Shown here: positions 25,720 to 32,900 of the stretch, piece after piece
Position numbering within the stretch: the first letter of the stretch is position 1
Layout: each line of letters opens with the position of its first letter
Assembly: GCA_024232965.1 (NCBI GenBank)
Contig: JACKQF010000012.1
Coordinates: 1 to 64,000, forward strand
DNA length: 64,000 nucleotides
Reading direction: 5' to 3'
DNA from: Verrucomicrobiaceae bacterium
Lineage (GTDB): Bacteria; Verrucomicrobiota; Verrucomicrobiia; Verrucomicrobiales; Verrucomicrobiaceae
Made by a program: the position numbers and the translations under genes
The notes under the pieces: generated by a model
Seen by the model: only the letters and a program-made list of their open reading frames with translations
Told to the model about the DNA's origin: nothing
Databases searched by the model: none

Positions 25720-27069
25720 TTAAGCGAGGCTCCAGCCTTCGCGCGGTGTGCGCTTCAGGAAACGCTCTGCCTCTGGGAAGTTCGGGATCTTCATGTTTTT
25801 GGCATCCCACTGGATCTTCCTACCTGCACGGAAGGCGACATTCCCGAGGTGATTGGCCTCGGTCAGAGGGCCAGCGTAGCTGAATGGGCTACCGGTCGGT
25901 GTGCCATTGCGGATGGCGGCGAGCCATTCGGCGTGATGCCCGGGAGAGTCTGGGATAAAGGGTTTTGGCCGCTGGAAGTCTTTGAATTGATCTTCTGGCA
26001 GCAGGGCATGTTTGCCGTAGTCGGAGACGAGCATGCCTTTGTCGCCAATGAAAAGGACGCCACTGTTCCATTTACTGACGACGGAATCATTCTTCCAGAT
26101 TTCTGGCTTCGTATCACCCTGGTGCCAATGAAGTTTGCAAGCTGGCATATCGCCACGCGGGCCGTACTCGTAGGTCACGGACATCGTAGCAGGAGCGATG
26201 TCTGGATGCGGGGCCGGGCCAAATGGCTCAATGGTCAGAGGTGCGTCCAGCTTCAGTGCCCAGAAGGGCAGGTCATTCCAGTGGGATCCAAGATCCGACA
26301 TGGTGCCATTGCCAAAATCCCACCAACGGTACCAACGCGGACCGGGGAAATAGGCTTCATGAAATGGCCGATACGGTGCAGGGCCAATCCAAAGATCCCA
26401 GTCGAGGAATGGTGGGGGCTCTTGGGCGACGGTGGGACGCTCAGTGACGTGATAGACGTCCTTGTTTTTTTCTGCGTCTTCCTTGGATTGCAAACCCCAG
26501 GCGCGGGAGACGCAGACGTGAACCTCGCTGACTTTGCCGATGGCACCCGACTGGATTAACTCAACGACACGGCGGTAGTTGGGCATGCCGTGAATCTGCG
26601 TGCCCATCTGTGTGACGACGCCTTTTTCTGCCGCTGTCTGCGTGAGGAGTCGTGCTTCCTCCACATTGTAAGAGAGAGGTTTTTCTGAGTAGACGTGTTT
26701 ATTGGCCAGGAGCGCAGGCAGGGTGGCGAAGGCGTGGGTGTGCTCGGTGGTGCTGACGACGACGGCATCAATGTCGTTCATGTTTTCGTGTAGCTTGCGA
26801 AAATCGCGATAGGTCCGCGCTGCGGGAAACTGAGCGGCTGCACGCTCAAGATTTTGGGCATTCACATCGCAGAGCGCGATGACGTTGTCGCCTTCTTTGG
26901 TCAATTCCTTCAAGTTGGCGCCGCCACGTCCACCAACACCGATGAACGCCAGATTGAGTTTCTTGCCCGGAGCTTGGGAGCGGAGGATGGCTGGAAATCC
27001 GATGGCTGAAACGGCGAGCGCGGAGCCTTTAGAGAGAAATTGCCGACGTGATGTTGAAGTGCGGAACAT
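25720..27069 (-). CDS. Tat-exported Gfo/Idh/MocA oxidoreductase
   Basis: The protein is 449 residues from ATG 27069, which is the first residue of a Tat signal (STSRRQFLSKGSALAVSAIGFPAIL). The Rossmann domain starts NLAFIGVGGRGGANLKEL, followed by VIALCDV. EKPLSYNVEEARLL contains the conserved EKP lysine. The C-terminal domain shows WDLWIGPAPYRPFHEAYFPGPRWYRWWDFGNGTMSDLGSHW, where the His near the end is the usual catalytic residue. It is a predicted NAD(P)-dependent sugar or polyol oxidoreductase carried across the membrane folded with its cofactor, as with glucose-fructose oxidoreductase. It lies 94 nt after the HpcH/HpaI aldolase on the same strand and may belong to that catabolic unit. 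Confidence 0.9.
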   Translation of the reverse strand: MFRTSTSRRQFLSKGSALAVSAIGFPAILRSQAPGKKLNLAFIGVGGRGGANLKELTKEGDNVIALCDVNAQNLERAAAQFPAARTYRDFRKLHENMNDIDAVVVSTTEHTHAFATLPALLANKHVYSEKPLSYNVEEARLLTQTAAEKGVVTQMGTQIHGMPNYRRVVELIQSGAIGKVSEVHVCVSRAWGLQSKEDAEKNKDVYHVTERPTVAQEPPPFLDWDLWIGPAPYRPFHEAYFPGPRWYRWWDFGNGTMSDLGSHWNDLPFWALKLDAPLTIEPFGPAPHPDIAPATMSVTYEYGPRGDMPACKLHWHQGDTKPEIWKNDSVVSKWNSGVLFIGDKGMLVSDYGKHALLPEDQFKDFQRPKPFIPDSPGHHAEWLAAIRNGTPTGSPFSYAGPLTEANHLGNVAFRAGRKIQWDAKNMKIPNFPEAERFLKRTPREGWSLA

Positions 27070-27163
27070 GGGGAATGAACGCACCGCGCCGCGCGGGTCT
27101 TGCGGCGGTTGATGTCTTCTGCCGACATGGGGTCGGACGATGATGCTCACGTTTTCCAGTCAC

Positions 27164-27883
27164 CTATTTCGCGGCGGCGACAATGCGCTTGTAGCCTTCA
27201 CGAATCAGGCCGATGTCGGAATCAACAGCGATCCAGGAGAGTCCGAGTTCGAGCATCGCGGCCATGTCCTCGGTTCGGCGCAGCAGGATGCCGCACTCTT
27301 TGCCAGATTCTCGAGCCGCGAGGGCGACCCGGGTGACGCAATCGGCGTAACTGCGCTCAGATTTTTGCGCCAGCAAATCGTAACCGAGATCGGCGGGCCC
27401 AATGAAGAGCACGTCAATGCCATCAACGGCGGCGATGGCAGCGGCCTGATCGACGGCGTCCAAGGTCTCGATCTGGGCGATGATTTTGGGGCGCGGCATC
27501 TGCTTTTCATCATTGGGGCGCAGGCCGTAGCCGACGGCGCGGACGGTGCGCGCGACTCCTCTGTGTCCTCTCGGCGCGTAGTGCGCAGCCTTCACGATGC
27601 GCTCGGCATCATCCACGCTACAAACGCGTGGCACCATGATGCCGGCTGCTCCCCAGTCCAGCACGCGCCCGATCAGATCGTGATGTGGAGCGCCGACTCG
27701 CACGATGGTTTGGATGGGGCTGCCGCGGGTGGCGCGCAGTTGATCGGGGATGGCGGCATCGGTAGCGCTGCCGTGTTCGAGATCAAAGAGCAGCCAGTCA
27801 AAGCCACTGTCTGCGGCGAGTTCTGCTACGGTGGTCGAGCCAAGCGAGAGCCAGGTGCCGAGTTTGAAGGAAGGTGGGGTCAT
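27164..27883 (-). CDS. HpcH/HpaI-family class II aldolase
   Basis: This cytoplasmic protein has 239 residues. Family motifs are KLGTWLSLGSTTVAELAADSGFDWLLFDLEHG, IVRVGAPHHDLIGRVLDWGAAGIMVPRV, KIIAQIETLDAV (metal-binding Glu) and GIDVLFIGPADLGYDL (metal-binding Asp). Relatives cleave 2-keto-3-deoxy acids such as 2-dehydro-3-deoxy-glucarate, 2-keto-3-deoxy-L-rhamnonate or 4-hydroxy-2-oxoheptanedioate to pyruvate plus an aldehyde; which one applies is not readable. The start ATG overlaps the stop of the APH-fold kinase (ATGA, 27880-27883). With kinase and transporter directly upstream it looks like the last step of a sugar-acid pathway. Confidence 0.92.
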   Translation of the reverse strand: MTPPSFKLGTWLSLGSTTVAELAADSGFDWLLFDLEHGSATDAAIPDQLRATRGSPIQTIVRVGAPHHDLIGRVLDWGAAGIMVPRVCSVDDAERIVKAAHYAPRGHRGVARTVRAVGYGLRPNDEKQMPRPKIIAQIETLDAVDQAAAIAAVDGIDVLFIGPADLGYDLLAQKSERSYADCVTRVALAARESGKECGILLRRTEDMAAMLELGLSWIAVDSDIGLIREGYKRIVAAAK

Positions 27884-28965
27884 AAAAGGGAGAAGTCAGA
27901 ATCTGTGCGGAGCCCCTGCAGTGCAAGGTGGATCCGCTGGAGCGTGAACGCTCTGAGATCAGCCCCAGTGTCACCAGTGCCGATGAGAAAAAACTGGGCG
28001 TCGCGATCAAAATACCCGGCACCGACGCGGATGACAGCTTTCACGATCATGTTGCGCAGAAGGTGAAGCCAGAACCGACGGCGGTGTTCGGAGGGCAGGG
28101 GACGAACGCTCAGATAGCCTTCGAAGGCTTGGGCGACGAATGCTGTATCGTGAAAGCAGGCTAGTAGCGAGAGATCGTCCATCTCATCGCCGCTGATTGC
28201 ATCTTCAAAGTCGATGAAGGCCGCGATGCGATCTTGTGTGCCGAGGATATTCCACAGCGCGAGGTCCTTGTGAACGAGACAGCCCTGCGGCAGATCGAGC
28301 AATGGCGCGTGTTCGGTGATGGCGCCTTCGATTTCGCTACGCAGTGCAGCGTCGATGAATCCTCTGTCGGTTAGAAAAGTGAGATGCTGATCCAGTCGGA
28401 CATGAAAATACGCACGGTAGGATGTGTGACCGGCGACTAGAGCGCTGGGACGTGGGCGGGAAGGAGTCTCCAAAGGACCAAAGCCCATCGGCTGGATGCC
28501 TTGCCATTTCGCCACGGCAGCGCCAATGCCGAATGCGATGCTGGCGACATCGAGGTCACCTTTTTTGAACCAATGATTGAGGTCTGGGTGTGGCACCAAC
28601 TCCATCGCCTGCCAAGCGAAAGGATAGAAGGGGGTGCGCTTCTCCATGACAAAGACTTCTGGAGTCGGCACACCATGAAGGCTCACGGCTTTCATCAGGT
28701 CAGACTCAATCTTCAGATGACCGTCGTCGTCTTCGCCGTCCTGCACCCGCACAAACATCGGCTTCCCATCGACCTGGGCGCGCCACGTGAGGTGGTGCCC
28801 CTGGGAGGCGGTTTGCGAGATGGATATGTGCCGCGCATTAAATCGCCGCCGCATCGCCGCGATGAGGTTTTCCTCGAGTCCCGGCTGCGGCACCCGCTGC
28901 TGCTGCGTGCCATGAAAGGCCGCCGGGCGGTCACACTTCCAGTAGTAGATGTCGCGGCGGTTCAT
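27880..28965 (-). CDS. APH-fold kinase (aminoglycoside phosphotransferase family)
   Basis: This is a 361-residue protein. The frame stays open to 29652, but upstream of ATG 28965 it is the antisense shadow of the transporter, and ATG 28965 overlaps the transporter stop as ATGA. The N-lobe has VDGKPMFVRVQDGEDDDGH with a likely ATP-binding Lys/Arg. The C-lobe has the catalytic Brenner-type motif LVHKDLALWNIL near residue 230 and the metal-binding IDFEDAISGDEMDDL near 250. The family phosphorylates small molecules as well as antibiotics (choline, homoserine, methylthioribose, hydroxylysine). Between a BASS transporter and an HpcH/HpaI aldolase, a role as a catabolic kinase for the imported compound is more likely than drug resistance. 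Confidence 0.85.
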   Translation of the reverse strand: MNRRDIYYWKCDRPAAFHGTQQQRVPQPGLEENLIAAMRRRFNARHISISQTASQGHHLTWRAQVDGKPMFVRVQDGEDDDGHLKIESDLMKAVSLHGVPTPEVFVMEKRTPFYPFAWQAMELVPHPDLNHWFKKGDLDVASIAFGIGAAVAKWQGIQPMGFGPLETPSRPRPSALVAGHTSYRAYFHVRLDQHLTFLTDRGFIDAALRSEIEGAITEHAPLLDLPQGCLVHKDLALWNILGTQDRIAAFIDFEDAISGDEMDDLSLLACFHDTAFVAQAFEGYLSVRPLPSEHRRRFWLHLLRNMIVKAVIRVGAGYFDRDAQFFLIGTGDTGADLRAFTLQRIHLALQGLRTDSDFSLL

Positions 28966-29900
28966 TTGGATTCCATCACAGGCCGCCGTTTCCACCATGA
29001 GGCGATCAGACCGCCGAGGATGTTCTGCATGACACCGCTGAAGACACAGGCCGCTGCGGCGAGAGGCATGGCGGGAAAGTGCTTCTTGGCGAGACCGCTG
29101 GCCATGCCGCCGTTTTGCATCCCCACTTCGATGCTGACGGTGCGGGCGATGATCTCCGAGTAGCCGAGTGCTCGCGTCACCCAGTAGCCCACGCCGAAAC
29201 CGATGACGTGCAAAAGGAGCGCGGCCATGGCGAGTCGTCCGAAGTTTGAAGCGATGGCATCGGCACTGGCGGCGACGATGCCACCGCTCACGAGCGTGAA
29301 TGCCACGACCGCGATGGTAGGACCAAAGGCCCCGATGCTGTTGGCGACCTTCGGTGATTTCCAGCGGATGAGCACGCCGATCAAAACCGGCGCTACCACC
29401 ATTTGAAGAGAGGAGAGGCAGAGGCCAACCACATCGACCGGCACATAGGCACCTGCCAGCCAACTGCACCACAAAGGCGTGAAGATGAAGGACATCAGGG
29501 TGGAAGCTAGCGTCAGCACGACGGATAACGCCACGTTTGCGCCTGCCAAAAAGCTGATGACATTGGAGGCCATTCCGCCTGGGCAACTGGCGACGAGAAT
29601 GATCCCCACGGCGAGGCCCGGCTCCAGCTGCAGCAGTTTTGCCACCGCCCAACCTGCGAGAGGCATCACACTGTATTGCGAGATGAAGCCGAGCGAGACC
29701 GTTCCGGGCATGCGGCGGATTCCTTTGAAGTCATCGATGCTGAGCGTCAGTCCCATTCCCAGCATGGAAAACGACAGGGACCAGATGACCCAAGGCGTGG
29801 TGAACCAGAGCATCGTCTGCGGCCAAAAAAAGGCGATCACCGCCAGACTGACGAGCCAGATCGGGTAAAGATTGTTGAACCAAGTGAGAAAACGGGTCAT
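28962..29900 (-). CDS. BASS-family (bile acid:sodium symporter) transporter
   Basis: This inner-membrane protein of 312 residues has about nine or ten hydrophobic helices. Conserved family segments include WVIWSLSFSMLGMGLTLSIDDF, the discontinuous-helix motif ASCPGGMASNVISFLAGANVALSVVLTL (sodium/substrate crossover) and the second crossover, IIARTVSIEVGMQNGGMASGLA. Relatives carry bile acids, pyruvate, ketopantoate or other organic anions with sodium. Its 5' end is 6 nt from the stop of the giant propeller protein and its stop overlaps the kinase start, so import of a small acidic product released outside the cell is a reasonable inference. Confidence 0.92.
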   Translation of the reverse strand: MTRFLTWFNNLYPIWLVSLAVIAFFWPQTMLWFTTPWVIWSLSFSMLGMGLTLSIDDFKGIRRMPGTVSLGFISQYSVMPLAGWAVAKLLQLEPGLAVGIILVASCPGGMASNVISFLAGANVALSVVLTLASTLMSFIFTPLWCSWLAGAYVPVDVVGLCLSSLQMVVAPVLIGVLIRWKSPKVANSIGAFGPTIAVVAFTLVSGGIVAASADAIASNFGRLAMAALLLHVIGFGVGYWVTRALGYSEIIARTVSIEVGMQNGGMASGLAKKHFPAMPLAAAACVFSGVMQNILGGLIASWWKRRPVMESK

Positions 29901-29906
29901 GAGAGT

Positions 29907-32900
29907 TTAGTTGGCAGTGTCGCGCAAGCCTTTGAAATCGGGACCGCCAGCGCCGACGAAGCCGTTGCTGCTGCCCCCCTCATCCGGCGTGACCCAAAAG
30001 GAATACAACGAACCCCGGGTGAGATGGAAGCGGAATCGCACTGGCTGCCCCGCATGTTGGAACAGCTCGGGTAGCTCGATCTGCTGTTTGGTGAAGTCGC
30101 CAGCGAGGGGCGCGGAGGCTGCGATGACCTTGCCTGCCTCGTCCAGCAGTTCCACTCGCACTTCGCCATTCACGTTCGCAAAGAGATGATCGCCTTTGAA
30201 CTTCACGGGGCGAGTCGTCAACTCGCCAGGCCCGTCCATGGAGGCAAAGCCATCGCGACGCAGTGTGGCGAGACCGATGCTGCCGCCGGTATACATGCCG
30301 CGATGACCGCTCGGCGCGATGCCGCTGGTGCCCATGTAGGGGAAAACGAGTTGATCATCGAGCACGACGAACACACCCGCAGCACCGTGCAGATACCCAC
30401 GGTCCCATGATCCCTCGGTGCGTGAACCGACGATGAACCCGCTGCGGTCCGGCCGATCCCAATGAAAGCCATCGCGACTGAAGCCGAGCTCGAGATCGAC
30501 CAACTTCGGGAACTTGCCCTTCTCGCAAATGCTGTTGTTTGGGCCACGATGGATGTAGTGCATGCCGACGATCAGGCTCTCGTAGGCCACGGCGTTGAGG
30601 CTGTAGAGTTGCGGCGTATCGCCCGCCCCGGGATAGCGACCCTGCGGCTCCGGCGCATCGAGTTTGTCGGTGCTGGTCCAATACACACCTTTGCCCCAGT
30701 CCGCACCTTTGAGGAACTCATCGCTCTCATAGTAGTAGCGGCTGCGACCGCGCGAGGTGCCGCGCTTGATGCTGAAGCACCATTTCTCGCGGAAAGGATT
30801 GTAGAAGAAAGAACAGTAATCATCGGCGGCGATGCTGGTTGTCACGGCATCGGACCACGTTTTGCCATCGGAGACATGCAGCGAGTGCATGAAGCCCTCG
30901 GGTCGTTGTTCCTTCGGCACATGCAGCCAGCAGGTGAGGTATTTGATGCGCTCGGCAGGCGACTTCGCGTTCAAATCGAACCACACGCAGTTGTCGGAAC
31001 CGCCGGTGTTGAGTTTCGTTCCGGTCCAGCGCAGGCCTTCTGGCAAAAGCTCGCCGTGACGAGTCCAAGTTTTCATGTCAGGGCTGGTGGCAAGTGAGAG
31101 AGGTCCGCGCCAGCCTGCCACGTAGAACATCTTGAAAAGCTTCTCCGCAGGATCGTAAAACACACCGCCCTGTCCGGTGAAAGTGGTCGCTTCCTCTCCG
31201 GCTTCGCCCTGTGTGGACGGCCCGAGTTCGCGCTCGGTTTCGGCTTTGAAGACGGGATTGCCCTCAAACTTCTTCGCCTGATGAAAGGTGCGCTTGAGTG
31301 TGGTTTTCTCGATCAGGAAATCATCCACGAAGAGTTGCCTTCCGACATCGATTGGGATCGTCTTCGGTGGTCGTTTCAGATACGGCACCTCCATGGGTTC
31401 GGCGGAGTTCGGATCGCGAAATCGTGGGGGCCAGACATCGGGCAGTTCGATGCCGTTGTAGAGCTTCTCGGGTTTTGGTCCGGTGGCTTTGTTCACGAGC
31501 ATCCGTAGCTTTGCGTCCTTCGATACGATTTTGCCAGCAAGCACATCTTCCTCGCGGAACTTGGCCATCAGGATCTCCGCATCTGAATGGCGATTCCAAT
31601 CATAGAGGATGTAAATGAGGCCGTCAGGTGATTCGAAGCCGTCGGGATAAGACACCGCATTGCGCTCGTCGAGCAGCAGCCCACCCTTCCACGTCTGGCC
31701 TTCGTCGTCGGACAGATAGGCCGCCATGTGGGTGCGTTTTTGCAGTCGCTCAGTAGGCGATCCGTTTTTCACGAGCAGGATGCGACCCGACTTCAGGCGG
31801 CGCAGGAAGAAGCGAGCACTCACATTCTGCACCGTCGCGGCTTGGCGCGGTTCACTCCACGTCGCACCGCCATCGGAGGAAAAACTCTCGTGAGGTTGGC
31901 CCTTCGTGCGCGCCAGCATCCACAGGCGGCCATCGTTCAGTTCGACCATCATGTGCTCGTCGAACTGCCAGCCTGGGAACTGCAGACTCCCACGCTCCTT
32001 CCACGATGCGCCTTCATCGGTGGAGGCAAAGACACGCGCTGTCTGTTTGCGCCAATCGGACACCGGCAGCAGCCAGTCGCCGTTTTTGAGCACCGTCGGT
32101 TTGTTCAGCGTGCATCCGTCCGCGAACGGCACTGGCTCCGACCATGTGGGCTCGGCGGAATCGGGATCGTCGCAGCGCATGAACCAATTCGTCACGCGGT
32201 CGTCGGGATTGCCGAGTTGCTGATCAAAGAACAGCCACAAGCGTCCTTTCGGATCAGTCCACAGATTTCCCACCAGCGCACCGCTGAGCTTCTGCCCGAA
32301 CTCCGTGCGCGCACCGACCGCCAGACGCGGCTTCGACCACGAGGCGCCATCGTCGTCGCTCGTCGCGAGTAGGAAGTAGCCGTCCTTCTTGTCGCCCGTG
32401 CCCGTCCAGCATCCCCAAATGCGACCCTTCGGCGTGCGATCCATGCCGATGATCATCGCGCCTGGCCTCGCATCGTCTTGAAACTCCGCACCGGGATTCG
32501 CGATCACCACCGGTGCATTCGGATCACGCACTCCGACCCGGGCACCGTCGGCGAGCACCAAGAGCACCATCTTCCGAAACTGCAGTCGCTCGCCCGCCTT
32601 GACCGCTTTGCGATAGAGGCTCACACGATTGATCTCGCCGGGGAAAAGCTGTGTTTCTGGCACATCGACTTTTGCGAAGCCCGCCTTCTGCAAGGCTTCC
32701 TCCTGACTCGCGGCTTTGGGACGGATCGTCGGAGTGAGGGCAAACAGCGTCCCTGCCTTCGACACGGTCACATCCATCTTTTCGATGCTCGTCCGCAGAA
32801 ACGGCAGGTCTTTGACTGCATCAGGCATTTCATCAATGACATACTCGCGGTCGGTGAAGAGCTTCACGCCGCGCTTCATCACAACCGGTGCATCCGGCGG

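Noticed and set aside
25604..25810. 69-residue N-terminal extension of the DUF1549/DUF1553 protein
   Set aside because: A complete signal peptide starts at 25603 and the extension has no family similarity.
28966..29652. N-terminal extension of the APH-fold kinase frame to a 590-residue protein
   Set aside because: The extra part is antisense to the BASS transporter, is Arg/His-rich and has no family resemblance; ATG 28965 gives a normal kinase start and an ATGA overlap.
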